A DNA stretch of 64,000 bases from Pseudomonas sivasensis. Lineage in GTDB: Bacteria > Pseudomonadota > Gammaproteobacteria > Pseudomonadales > Pseudomonadaceae. The stretch is from assembly GCF_013778505.1 (NCBI RefSeq), contig NZ_JAAOWU010000002.1, forward strand, positions 248,001 to 312,000, in the 5' to 3' direction. Shown one piece after another: positions 37,808 through 46,104 of this stretch. The notes beneath the pieces are model-generated. The model was not told the origin of the DNA, did no database searches, and saw nothing but the letters and a program-made list of their open reading frames with translations. The position numbers were made by a program, and so were the translations under genes. How positions within the stretch are numbered: the stretch's first letter is position 1; each line of letters starts with the position of its first letter.

Positions 37808-39199
37808 ATGAATCTGCCCCTGATTCTCAACTTACTCGTGTTCGTGGCCCTGCTATTGGGCCTGGCACAAACCCGTCGCACAAACTGGAGCCTCGCCAAG
37901 AAGGTTCTGTTTGCCCTGGTCCTGGGCGTGGCGTTTGGTGTGGCGCTGCACAGCATTTACGGTGCCGGCAACCCGGTGCTCAAGGCCTCCATCGGCTGGT
38001 TCGACCTAGTCGGTAACGGCTACGTGCAGTTGCTGCAAATGATCGTGATCCCGCTGGTATTTGCCTCGATCCTCAGCGCTGTGGCGCGCCTGCATAACGC
38101 AGCGTCCTTGGGCAAGATCAGCTTCCTGACCATCGGCACGCTGCTGTTCACCACCGCGATTGCGGCATTGATCGGTATCGGTTTGACCAACCTGTTCGGC
38201 CTCACCGCCGAGGGCCTGGTGGCCGGCACCCAGGAAATGGCGCGCCTGCAAGTGATCCAGAGTGATTACGCAGGTAAGGTCGCCGACCTGAACATCCCTC
38301 AGTTGCTGCTCTCGTTTGTGCCGTCAAACCCGTTTGCCGACTTGGCCCGCGCCAAGCCAACGTCAATCATCAGCGTGGTGATCTTCGCTGCTTTCCTGGG
38401 AGTTGCCGCGCTGCAACTGCTCAAGGATGACGTGGAAAAAGGCCAGAAAGTGCTCAACGCCATCGACACCCAGCAAGCCTGGGTGATGCGTCTGGTGCGC
38501 CTGGTGATGAAACTGACCCCGTACGGCGTATTGGCGCTGATGACCAAAGTGGTCGCCGGTTCCAACCTGCAAGACATCATCAAGCTCGGCAGTTTCGTGC
38601 TGGTGTCGTACCTGGCCCTGGGCCTGATGTTCGTGGTGCATGGCCTGCTGCTGTCGCTGGCCGGGATCAACCCGCTGCGCTTCTTCCGCAAGGTCTGGCC
38701 AGTGCTGACGTTTGCCTTCACCAGCCGTTCCAGCGCGGCGGCTATCCCGCTGAGCATTGAGGCGCAGACTCGCCGCCTCGGCATTCCGCAATCCATCGCC
38801 GGTTTCGCTGCTTCGTTCGGCGCGACCATCGGCCAGAACGGTTGCGCCGGCCTCTACCCGGCCATGCTGGCGGTGATGGTGGCGCCGACCGTGGGCATCA
38901 ACCCGTTGGACCCGCTATGGATCGCGACCCTGGTGGCGATTGTGACCCTGAGTTCGGCCGGTGTTGCTGGCGTGGGTGGCGGTGCGACGTTTGCCGCACT
39001 GATCGTGCTGCCGGCCATGGGCTTGCCGGTCTCACTGGTGGCGCTGCTGATTTCCGTGGAGCCGCTGATCGACATGGGCCGTACGGCGTTGAACGTGAAT
39101 GGTTCGATGACGGCAGGGGCAATTACCAGCCAGATCATGGGGCAGACGGACAAGGCGTTGTTGGATGCAGATGAGCATGCGGAGTTAGCGCAGGCCTGA
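37808..39199 (+). CDS. tcyP: L-cystine symporter TcyP-like (dicarboxylate/amino acid:cation symporter family)
   Basis: The 463-residue protein has about nine membrane helices and the DAACS re-entrant loop features [16 protein letters not shown] and [18 protein letters not shown]. The sequence aligns with YdjN/TcyP cystine transporters rather than DctA or GltP. The predicted role is sodium- or proton-coupled uptake of cystine. It stands alone and ends against a REP pair facing folA. Confidence 0.9.
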   Translation: MNLPLILNLLVFVALLLGLAQTRRTNWSLAKKVLFALVLGVAFGVALHSIYGAGNPVLKASIGWFDLVGNGYVQLLQMIVIPLVFASILSAVARLHNAASLGKISFLTIGTLLFTTAIAALIGIGLTNLFGLTAEGLVAGTQEMARLQVIQSDYAGKVADLNIPQLLLSFVPSNPFADLARAKPTSIISVVIFAAFLGVAALQLLKDDVEKGQKVLNAIDTQQAWVMRLVRLVMKLTPYGVLALMTKVVAGSNLQDIIKLGSFVLVSYLALGLMFVVHGLLLSLAGINPLRFFRKVWPVLTFAFTSRSSAAAIPLSIEAQTRRLGIPQSIAGFAASFGATIGQNGCAGLYPAMLAVMVAPTVGINPLDPLWIATLVAIVTLSSAGVAGVGGGATFAALIVLPAMGLPVSLVALLISVEPLIDMGRTALNVNGSMTAGAITSQIMGQTDKALLDADEHAELAQA

Positions 39200-39207
39200 T
39201 AGACCGC

Positions 39208-39274
39208 CATCGGGGGCAAGCCCCTTCCCACATTTGGAATGCACTTCAATGTGGGAGGGGGCTCGCCCCCGATG
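39208..39274. repeat. REP pair, class B (diverging)
   Basis: An outward-pointing pair with spacer ttggaatgcacttca, close to the spacer at 27915-27927. It fills the convergent gap of tcyP and folA, starting 9 bases after the tcyP stop. Confidence 0.9.
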
Positions 39275-39277
39275 CTT

Positions 39278-39790
39278 TTAGACTTTTTCCCAGACTTCGA
39301 AGTTGTAAGCCGGCTTATCACCTTCGGCTGGGTTTGGCAGATTGGAAACCAACGTCCACTGGTTCGCATCAAACTCCGGAAACCACGCATCCCCTTCCGG
39401 ACTCAGCGCCACGCGCGTGAGATATAACCGATCCGCCTGCTCCAGCCCCTGCGCATACAGCTGCGCGCCACCGATCAGCATCAACTCATCCACGCCCTGC
39501 TCCAGCGCCCAGGCTTCAGCCCGCGCCACGGCGGCATCGAGTGACGGAAAAACTTCCGCACCTTCAAGCTTAAGATCGGTCTGACGGCTGACCACCAGGT
39601 TCAAGCGCCCAGGCAGCGGTCGCCCCAGAGAATCCCAGGTCTTGCGCCCCATGATGATTGGCTTGCCAAGGGTGGTGGCCTTGAAATATTTGAAATCCCC
39701 CGGCAAATGCCAGGGCATGCTGTTATCGACGCCGATCACGCGGTTTTCACCGAGGGCCGCGATCAGGCTTAAAGGGAGAGTTTTTTTCAT
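39278..39790 (-). CDS. folA: Dihydrofolate reductase
   Basis: FolA reduces dihydrofolate with NADPH. The 170-residue protein shows VIGVDNSMPWHLPGD with the active-site acid Asp32, the KPIIMGRKTWDSLGRPLPGR cofactor region (within one stretch near residue 43) and LMLIGGAQLYAQ. Normal length and start. It is divergent from the DUF2868 gene (69-base gap). thyA, the enzyme that generates its substrate, is 13 kb further along. Confidence 0.97.
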   Translation of the reverse strand: MKKTLPLSLIAALGENRVIGVDNSMPWHLPGDFKYFKATTLGKPIIMGRKTWDSLGRPLPGRLNLVVSRQTDLKLEGAEVFPSLDAAVARAEAWALEQGVDELMLIGGAQLYAQGLEQADRLYLTRVALSPEGDAWFPEFDANQWTLVSNLPNPAEGDKPAYNFEVWEKV

Positions 39791-39859
39791 GGCGACGAGA
39801 ATACCAGAGCCAAGACCTAGCGGTTATGCTCCAACCTCACTTGCTCAACAGGACGGCGC

Positions 39860-41239
39860 GTGACTGCACTGAACCCGCTGCAAAAACTCTGGCTGACAGA
39901 AACCGTGCGCCTGCGTGAAGAACACGCAGGCGCCCTGGAAGACTTGGAAGCCAACCGCCTGGCCCGCACGGCTGGCGGCGATCTGCCGACGCGCATCCAG
40001 CATCGCGCCTTGCATCTGGCCGAGCGCGATGGGCTGACTGCCGCCCTCACCCGCTGGCTGCAAGGTGCGCGTTTGGCACTGGTGCTGCTGGCGCTAGTCG
40101 CCGTTATTAGCGGCGCCGGGCTGGCCTTCGCGGCACTGGGCAACGGTTTGACCCCGGTGAATGTGTTCTGGGCCCTGGGCAGCCTGCTCGGTTTGAACCT
40201 GATCCTGTTGATAAGCTGGGCACTGGGCCTGCTGTTTGCTGGAGAGCACAGCGCCAGCCTTGGTCGCTTATGGCTGTGGCTCAGTGAAAAACTCGCCCGT
40301 GACGCCAAGGCCGCGCAATTGGCCCCGGCGTTATTGCTGTTGTTGCAGCGCCAGAAACTCAATCGCTGGGCAGTCGGTGTGCTGGTCAACGGACTGTGGC
40401 TGCTGGCATTGCTCTGCGCGCTGGTCATTCTGCTGACACTGCTCGCCACAAGGCGCTACGGCTTTGTGTGGGAAACCACCATTCTCGGTGCCGACACCTT
40501 CGTCGCCGTCACCCAGGCCCTCGGCGCCCTGCCCGCTGTGCTTGGTTTCAATGTACCGACCGTCGAGATGATCCGCGCCAGCGGCGACTCCGCCCTCAAT
40601 ATCGAAAGCGCCCGCCAAGCCTGGGCCGCTTGGTTGGTGGGCGTGTTGCTGGTCTACGGCCTGCTGCCCCGAATCATCCTCGCCCTGTTGTGCCTGTGGC
40701 GTTGGAAAGCAGGACGCGCGGCCTTGCGTCTGGACCTGAACCTACCGGGCTATAGCCAACTGCGTGAACGCCTGATGCCAAGCAGTGAACGCCTCGGCGT
40801 CAACGACGCCGCGCCCGAGCAACTGCACCACGTGACCGGCGGCGTCAGTGAGCTTGAAAGCGACGGCGCCCTGCTGGTGGCCATCGAGCTGGACGACCAA
40901 CACCCCTGGCCGCCCAAGCTACCAGCCCAAGTGAAAAACGCCGGCATCCTCGACAGCCGTGAATCGCGCAACAAGCTGTTGGAGCAGCTCACCCGCTTCC
41001 CGCCCGCGCGCTTGGCCATCGCCTGCGACCCCCGCCGTTCGCCGGATCGCGGCAGCCTCGCGCTGATCGCCGAACTCGCGCGCAGCGCCGCAGCCACCCG
41101 CGTCTGGCTGCTGCAAGCACCGCCTGGCCAAGCGCTGGATGCCGAACGCCTCGGCGATTGGCACACCGCGCTGCATCAACTGGATCTGCCCTTCGCCGAC
41201 TGCGCGCCGTTGAACTGGCTGGAGACCGGTCATGACTAA
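39860..41239 (+). CDS. DUF2868 membrane protein
   Basis: It starts with GTG at 39860 (AGGA site 8 bases upstream); 459 residues. An N-terminal helical segment of about 70 residues is followed by four predicted membrane helices (about 72-95, 100-128, 172-198, 252-283) and a cytoplasmic C-terminal domain of about 175 residues with alternating strands and helices. It matches DUF2868, which is always found next to a DUF3482 GTPase as far as I recall. Its function is unknown. It overlaps the next gene by 8 bases. Confidence 0.85.
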   Translation: MTALNPLQKLWLTETVRLREEHAGALEDLEANRLARTAGGDLPTRIQHRALHLAERDGLTAALTRWLQGARLALVLLALVAVISGAGLAFAALGNGLTPVNVFWALGSLLGLNLILLISWALGLLFAGEHSASLGRLWLWLSEKLARDAKAAQLAPALLLLLQRQKLNRWAVGVLVNGLWLLALLCALVILLTLLATRRYGFVWETTILGADTFVAVTQALGALPAVLGFNVPTVEMIRASGDSALNIESARQAWAAWLVGVLLVYGLLPRIILALLCLWRWKAGRAALRLDLNLPGYSQLRERLMPSSERLGVNDAAPEQLHHVTGGVSELESDGALLVAIELDDQHPWPPKLPAQVKNAGILDSRESRNKLLEQLTRFPPARLAIACDPRRSPDRGSLALIAELARSAAATRVWLLQAPPGQALDAERLGDWHTALHQLDLPFADCAPLNWLETGHD

Positions 41240-42599
41240 ACCGCTGAAACTCGCCGTGGTCGGCCATACCAACGTGGGCAAAACTTCGCTGCTGCGCACC
41301 CTGACCCGGGATGTGGGCTTCGGTGAAGTCTCCCATCGTCCCAGCACCACGCGGCATGTGGAAGGCGCGCGCCTGTCGGTGGACGGCGAAGCCCTGCTGG
41401 AGCTGTACGACACGCCCGGCCTGGAAGATGCCATCGCCCTGCTTGATTACCTGGAACGTCTCGACCGACCCGGCGAACGCTTGGACGGCCCGGCGCGCCT
41501 GGCGCGGTTCCTCGAAGGCAGCGAAGCGCGCCAGCGTTTCGAGCAGGAAGCCAAAGTGCTGCGCCAACTGCTGGCCTCGGACGCCGGTCTGTATGTGATT
41601 GATGCCCGCGAGCCGGTGCTGGCCAAGTACCGCGATGAGCTGCAAGTGCTGGCCAGTTGCGGCAAACCCTTGCTGCCGGTGCTCAATTTCGTCAGCAGCA
41701 GCGACCACCGCGAACCGGACTGGCGCGAAGCCCTGGCCCGCCTCGGCCTGCATGCGCTGGTGCGTTTCGACAGCGTCGCGCCGCCGGAAGACGGCGAGCG
41801 TCGTCTGTATGAAAGTCTGGCCCTGCTGCTGGAAAACGCACGACCGCAGTTGGAACGCTTGGTCCTTGATCAGCAAGCCCAACGCCAAGCCCGCCAGCAA
41901 AGCGCAGCGCGGTTGATCGCCGAATTATTGATCGACTGCGCCGCGTGCAGGCGCAGCGTGGTCACTGAAGATGAGCAGCAAGCCATCGGCGATTTGCGCA
42001 AGGCCGTGCGCCAGCGCGAACAAAAATGTGTGGAAGCTCTGCTCAAGCTGTTCGGTTTCCGCCCACAAGACGCGGCCGCCAGCGACTTGCCGCTGCTGGA
42101 TGGCCGCTGGGGCGACGACCTGTTCAACCCGGAAACCCTCAAGCAACTCGGCGTGCGCGTGGGTGGCGGGATCGCTGCCGGCGCGGCGGCGGGTGCCGGC
42201 GTGGATCTGCTGGTTGGCGGGCTGACGCTGGGCGCCGCTGCCCTGGCCGGTGCCATCGCCGGGGGCGCGCTGCAAACCGCGCGCAGCTATGGCAGCCGCC
42301 TGCTGGGCAAGATCAAGGGCCAACGCGAGTTGACCGTCGATGATAGCGTCCTGCGCCTGCTCGCCCTGCGCCAACGCCAGTTGCTCAAGGCCCTGAGCGT
42401 GCGCGGCCACGCGGCGATGCACAGCATCAAGGTCGATACGCCCCAGGACAAAACCTGGCGCGAAGGCAAGTTGCCGGAGGCGCTGCACAAAGCCCGTGCC
42501 CATCCGCAATGGTCGTCGCTCAACCCCCACGCCAAGCTGAGCCAGACCGAGCGTCAGGAGCAGGTCGAAGCCCTGGCCGCACGGCTCGATGAAGCGTGA
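41232..42599 (+). CDS. DUF3482 GTPase
   Basis: The 455-residue protein has a small-GTPase-type N-terminal domain with P-loop GHTNVGKT (11-18), a conserved Thr region RPSTTRH, and G3 DTPG (60-63). The C-terminal half (DUF3482) contains a glycine/alanine-rich helix pair (about 308-348, GGGIAAGAAAGAG) that looks like a membrane-inserting glycine zipper. The start lies inside the DUF2868 gene, so the two products are made together. The pair could be a nucleotide-driven membrane device; its target is unknown. Confidence 0.87.
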   Translation: MTKPLKLAVVGHTNVGKTSLLRTLTRDVGFGEVSHRPSTTRHVEGARLSVDGEALLELYDTPGLEDAIALLDYLERLDRPGERLDGPARLARFLEGSEARQRFEQEAKVLRQLLASDAGLYVIDAREPVLAKYRDELQVLASCGKPLLPVLNFVSSSDHREPDWREALARLGLHALVRFDSVAPPEDGERRLYESLALLLENARPQLERLVLDQQAQRQARQQSAARLIAELLIDCAACRRSVVTEDEQQAIGDLRKAVRQREQKCVEALLKLFGFRPQDAAASDLPLLDGRWGDDLFNPETLKQLGVRVGGGIAAGAAAGAGVDLLVGGLTLGAAALAGAIAGGALQTARSYGSRLLGKIKGQRELTVDDSVLRLLALRQRQLLKALSVRGHAAMHSIKVDTPQDKTWREGKLPEALHKARAHPQWSSLNPHAKLSQTERQEQVEALAARLDEA

Positions 42600-42605
42600 C
42601 TGCGC

Positions 42606-43148
42606 TTACTGGGACGCGTACCACTCAAATCCCAGAAAAGCCGTGCATAACGTGCGGATCAACTCTTTATCGGCTTTGTTCGCGATACCGTCGCGGTCGA
42701 TATCACTGTTGGTAAACGATTCCAGCACCCCGTCGCCATCACCGTCATAGGCGGCGGCCTTGTAGATTAGCGAACCCTTGCACTGCGACGCCGTGCGCTC
42801 ATGGAAGTCCAGCTTGACCGCGTTGGGCGTGCCTGCTTTTGCGTAATGATCGACGTACATCGTCAACGTACGCTGCCAATGGCTGCGCCGATTGAACCAG
42901 TTCAACTTCAAAAAGCTGTCGGCAAAGGTGTCCACTCGATGCTTTTCCAACCCGCTGGGGCGGGTAATGGGGTTAAGGTCGTCCGCCCATTGCAGGTCGA
43001 CCCTGCCATCCGCGCTCATGTCCACCGCAAAGATCTCGTGGATCAGCTCATCGGGACAGCCTGCCTGCTGCTCATAGAAGTGCAGGATAACCGTGTCCGC
43101 CTGACCATTGCCGCTCATGTCCTGGGCCGTCACTTTTAAGTAGCGCAT
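42606..43148 (-). CDS. Hypothetical Asp-rich protein with EF-hand-like loops
   Basis: From ATG 43148 (AAGGAG site upstream) the protein is 180 residues; a longer frame to 43181 is less likely. It contains several calcium-loop-like runs: DMSGNGQAD, DMSADGRVD, DGDGDGVLES and DIDRDGIANKAD. They occur in a repeated pattern across the protein. No signal peptide is seen. I do not recognise a named family. It converges on the DUF3482 gene (6-base gap) and lies downstream of the AEP module on the same strand. Confidence 0.75.
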   Translation of the reverse strand: MRYLKVTAQDMSGNGQADTVILHFYEQQAGCPDELIHEIFAVDMSADGRVDLQWADDLNPITRPSGLEKHRVDTFADSFLKLNWFNRRSHWQRTLTMYVDHYAKAGTPNAVKLDFHERTASQCKGSLIYKAAAYDGDGDGVLESFTNSDIDRDGIANKADKELIRTLCTAFLGFEWYASQ

Positions 43149-43240
43149 CAGCGTTGCTCCTTGAATTAAAGAAGCAAACACCTTAGTGAGCCGACCACCG
43201 GCGTTCTAGGCGGCGTATCTGCGTTTGGCGTAAGGCCAAT

Positions 43241-43795
43241 CTACGCAGCCAGTAGCCGTGCGGCCTTGGCCTTGAGTGCCCGCAGATCGAGCACCGGCAC
43301 GTGCATTTGCTTGGCCAATTCGTCCCAGTGGCGCAGGCGCAGGCTGATTGCATGGAGCGGGTCTTGCTCGAAGGCCCGTGCCTCATCGGCCGTCATCACG
43401 CCGCCCTGATAAGCCAAGGTTCGACGGCTGGCTTCGCTCAGGCGCGCGTAGTAATCCGGCTGACTGAAGGTCAGGTAGCGCTTGGCCTGCACGTGATATT
43501 CCACCAGCCTGGCCATGCGTTCGCTGAACCCTGCCCGACGCAGGTAATCCGCCCCCAACCGCTCATGGCTGACCACGCCATAACCACCCATGTTCGCGTT
43601 GCCCTGGCCGCAGAGATGGCCGATGTCGTGAAAGAACGCTGCCAATACCACTTCATCATCGAAACCTTCTGCCATGGCCAACTGCGCGGTCTGGGACATG
43701 TGTTCGATCTGCGACACCGGCTCGCCGATGTAGTCCGCCGTGCCGTGCTGTTCGTACAAACCGAAGACGTCGGTAATCACCTGTTCCCGGTTCAT
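43241..43795 (-). CDS. PhnZ-like HD-domain oxygenase, phosphonate degradation
   Basis: From ATG 43795 the protein is 184 residues; the longer frame is ignored because the ATG shares a base with the upstream stop. The metal ligands of the PhnZ diiron oxygenase are all in place with steady spacing: His32, His56, Asp57, His76, His100 and Asp157. Tyr22 and Glu25 match the PhnZ substrate gate. PhnZ cleaves (R)-2-amino-1-hydroxyethylphosphonate to glycine and phosphate. Here it lies behind an AEP importer and an FAD oxidoreductase, and no PhnY hydroxylase is nearby. Confidence 0.88.
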   Translation of the reverse strand: MNREQVITDVFGLYEQHGTADYIGEPVSQIEHMSQTAQLAMAEGFDDEVVLAAFFHDIGHLCGQGNANMGGYGVVSHERLGADYLRRAGFSERMARLVEYHVQAKRYLTFSQPDYYARLSEASRRTLAYQGGVMTADEARAFEQDPLHAISLRLRHWDELAKQMHVPVLDLRALKAKAARLLAA

Positions 43796-44928
43796 CACGC
43801 CTCCCCACACAACGCGCGGATATTGCGCTCGGCCATCGCTGGTCCCACGCTCATGCCCACGCCGGTGTGCATCAACGCTGCACTCACGCCTGGCGCCGCC
43901 CGCAAGAACGAAAACGGCGCCGGTCCACGCGAGCCATAAACGCCCTGCCAACGCTCCACCACCTGGATCTTGCAGCCCAGGGTCTGCTGGGCCAGTTCGA
44001 TCATCCAGTCGTCGACCTGTTCGGCGTTGAAGGGCGACGCATCGCTGCCGTACTCGTGGGAATCGCCGATGATCAGTTCGCCGTGAGGCGTCGGGCTGAT
44101 CAGCAAGTGAATGCCATGCTCATGCAGGTACGGTGCTTCGCGAAGGATCTGCGCCTGCACCGGCGCGGCTTCCGGCAAGTCGGCGAAAGCACCGTAATGC
44201 ACGCAACTGAGGCCGGTGAGCAAGGCGTGTTGCAGGTTCAGGTTGAGCACCGGCCGAGCGCGCAGCATTTGCAGGCGACAGACCTGCGGGTTGAGCGGCG
44301 CAATCGATTCGGCCAGCAGGGTTTGGTAATCGTGGCCGGAGCAGACGATGATCTGCTCGCCACGAAAGCTCCCCGCCGTGCTGTGCAGTTGCCCCGGCTC
44401 CACGTCGCGCACGAGCGTGGAGAAATGAAACTCCACGTTCAGCGCTTGCGTCAGGTAGTTGATCAGCGCCGGAATCGCCTCGCGCGAATACAGCTGTTGA
44501 TCGTCCTTGCCATGCAGCGCGGCGCGGTGGTGGCGGAACTGGCCGCCGTACAGATCCTTCATTGCTGCGCCTTGCAGCAACTCGACGTTATAGCCGTACT
44601 CCTGCGCGCGACCGGCGCAGAAGGCTTCCAGCAGGTGTTCTTCAGCTTCGGTGCGGGCGAACAAGTACGAGCCGTTGCGCTTAAGTTGCAGCCCGGCGAC
44701 TTGCGCCCACTGCCCCCAGATCGCACGGCTTTCCCGCGCCAGGTCGAGCATCGGCCCCGGTGGTTGGCCGGTGACCAGAGCCTGGCCGAAGTTGCGCACC
44801 GAGGCGCCCAACGGCGTGGCGCTGCGCTCGAAGACTTTGACCTTGAGGCCGCGTTTGGCGGCTGCATAAGCGTGGGAAAGGCCGAGGATGCCGGCGCCGA
44901 TGATCAGCAGGTCGCTGTGGTGTGTCAT
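43795..44928 (-). CDS. FAD-dependent oxidoreductase of phosphonate clusters (TIGR03364 type)
   Basis: The 377-residue DAO-type flavoprotein begins with the FAD motif LLIIGAGILGLSHAYAAAKRG and has the ASVRNFGQ active-region segment. The closing PAPFSFLRAAPGVS and THGVGMS-like ending (MHTGVGMSVGPAMAE) are typical. Members of this family recur in AEP operons, and a related one is reported to oxidise N-methyl-AEP or AEP to phosphonoacetaldehyde. It shares one base with the HD gene downstream (TGATG), so the two are coupled. Confidence 0.87.
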   Translation of the reverse strand: MTHHSDLLIIGAGILGLSHAYAAAKRGLKVKVFERSATPLGASVRNFGQALVTGQPPGPMLDLARESRAIWGQWAQVAGLQLKRNGSYLFARTEAEEHLLEAFCAGRAQEYGYNVELLQGAAMKDLYGGQFRHHRAALHGKDDQQLYSREAIPALINYLTQALNVEFHFSTLVRDVEPGQLHSTAGSFRGEQIIVCSGHDYQTLLAESIAPLNPQVCRLQMLRARPVLNLNLQHALLTGLSCVHYGAFADLPEAAPVQAQILREAPYLHEHGIHLLISPTPHGELIIGDSHEYGSDASPFNAEQVDDWMIELAQQTLGCKIQVVERWQGVYGSRGPAPFSFLRAAPGVSAALMHTGVGMSVGPAMAERNIRALCGEA

Positions 44929-44955
44929 TTAGTGATGTCCTGTTTTCAAGACCGC

Positions 44956-45039
44956 CATCGGGGGCAAGCCCCCTCCCACAGTTGACCGCATTCTCATGCA
45001 GGAACTCGGTCGACTATGGGAGGGGCTTGCTCCCGCTAG
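44956..45039. repeat. REP pair, class B, inside the AEP operon
   Basis: An outward-pointing REP pair with a longer spacer (about 33 bases) and a degenerate second copy (GGGAGGGGCTTGCTCCCGC). It lies between the SBP gene and the FAD oxidoreductase gene, the only REP in this window placed inside what looks like a continuous operon. Confidence 0.82.
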
Positions 45040-45062
45040 GGCCATCAGCCCTAACGAAAACC

Positions 45063-46085
45063 TTACTGACCCGCTACCTTCTCCGACTTTCCGTCATAGC
45101 GCTTACGCCATTCAGTCAGGATGCTGTCGCGGTTTTTGGAGGCCCAGCCGAAGTCGTTCTTGATCAAACGCTGCTCGTAGTCCGCTGGCAATTCGGTCTG
45201 CGGCTTGGCGATTCCCGGCTGGGCGAGCACGGCAAAGTTGTCCTTGTACAACTCCATCGCCGCAGGGCTGGCAGAAAAGTCCGCCAGTTTCTTCGCCGCG
45301 TCGGCATGGGCGCTGCCCTTGATCACGGCAGTCGCTTCGATGTCCCAACCCAGGCCTTCTTTGGGCAGGATGATGTCCAGCGGCGCGCCCTGGCGCTTGA
45401 GCTGTACCGCCGGGTATTCAAACGAAATACCAATCGGGAATTCCCCCGAAGCCGCCAGCTTGCAAGGCTTGGAACCGGAGTGAACGTACTGGCCGATGTT
45501 CTGGTGCAGGTCGTCCATGTACTGCCAGCCTTGTTTCTCGCCGAAGGTCTGCAGCCACGCGCTTACGTCCAGGAAACCGGTGCCGGACGATGCCGGGTTG
45601 GGCATGACGATCTTGCCCTTGTACTCAGGCTTGGTCAGGTCTTGCCAGCTCACCGGCTTGGTCAGGCCCTGTTTCTCGGCTTCGACGGTATTGAAGCAGA
45701 TGGTCGCGGCCCACACGTCCATGCCGACCCAGGCCGGGGGGTTGGCAGCGTCGCGGTAGTTTTTGCCGATCTTGTCCAGGTCCTTAGGCGCGTAGTTGTC
45801 GAGCATGCCCTGCTGGTCGAGGATCGCCAGACTGGAGGCCGCCAGTCCCCAGACCACGTCGGCTTGCGGGCGATCTTTCTCGGCCAGCAGCTTGGCCGTG
45901 ATGATGCCGGTGGAGTCGCGTACCCACTTGATTTCAACATCAGGGTTGGCTTGCTCGAACGCCTTTTTGTAGGTCTTCAACTGCTCGGCTTCGAGGGCCG
46001 TGTACACGGTCAGTTCGGTTTTGGCGAAGGCATTCAGGCTGAATGCAGTGAGTACGGCAGCGACCAGCGTCAGGGGCTTGAACAT
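45063..46085 (-). CDS. Putative AEP ABC transporter, substrate-binding protein
   Basis: The 340-residue protein has a signal peptide (1-21, NAFA cut) and a periplasmic binding fold that opens with TELTVYTALEAEQLKTY, as in iron(III)/AEP-type binding proteins. The gene lies 19 bases downstream of the permease gene on the same strand and is followed by a REP pair. It matches the putative 2-aminoethylphosphonate binding proteins (PhnS2 type). Ligand specificity is inferred from the neighbours. Confidence 0.87.
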   Translation of the reverse strand: MFKPLTLVAAVLTAFSLNAFAKTELTVYTALEAEQLKTYKKAFEQANPDVEIKWVRDSTGIITAKLLAEKDRPQADVVWGLAASSLAILDQQGMLDNYAPKDLDKIGKNYRDAANPPAWVGMDVWAATICFNTVEAEKQGLTKPVSWQDLTKPEYKGKIVMPNPASSGTGFLDVSAWLQTFGEKQGWQYMDDLHQNIGQYVHSGSKPCKLAASGEFPIGISFEYPAVQLKRQGAPLDIILPKEGLGWDIEATAVIKGSAHADAAKKLADFSASPAAMELYKDNFAVLAQPGIAKPQTELPADYEQRLIKNDFGWASKNRDSILTEWRKRYDGKSEKVAGQ

Positions 46086-46104
46086 GGAATACCTCCTTTA
46101 AGGG

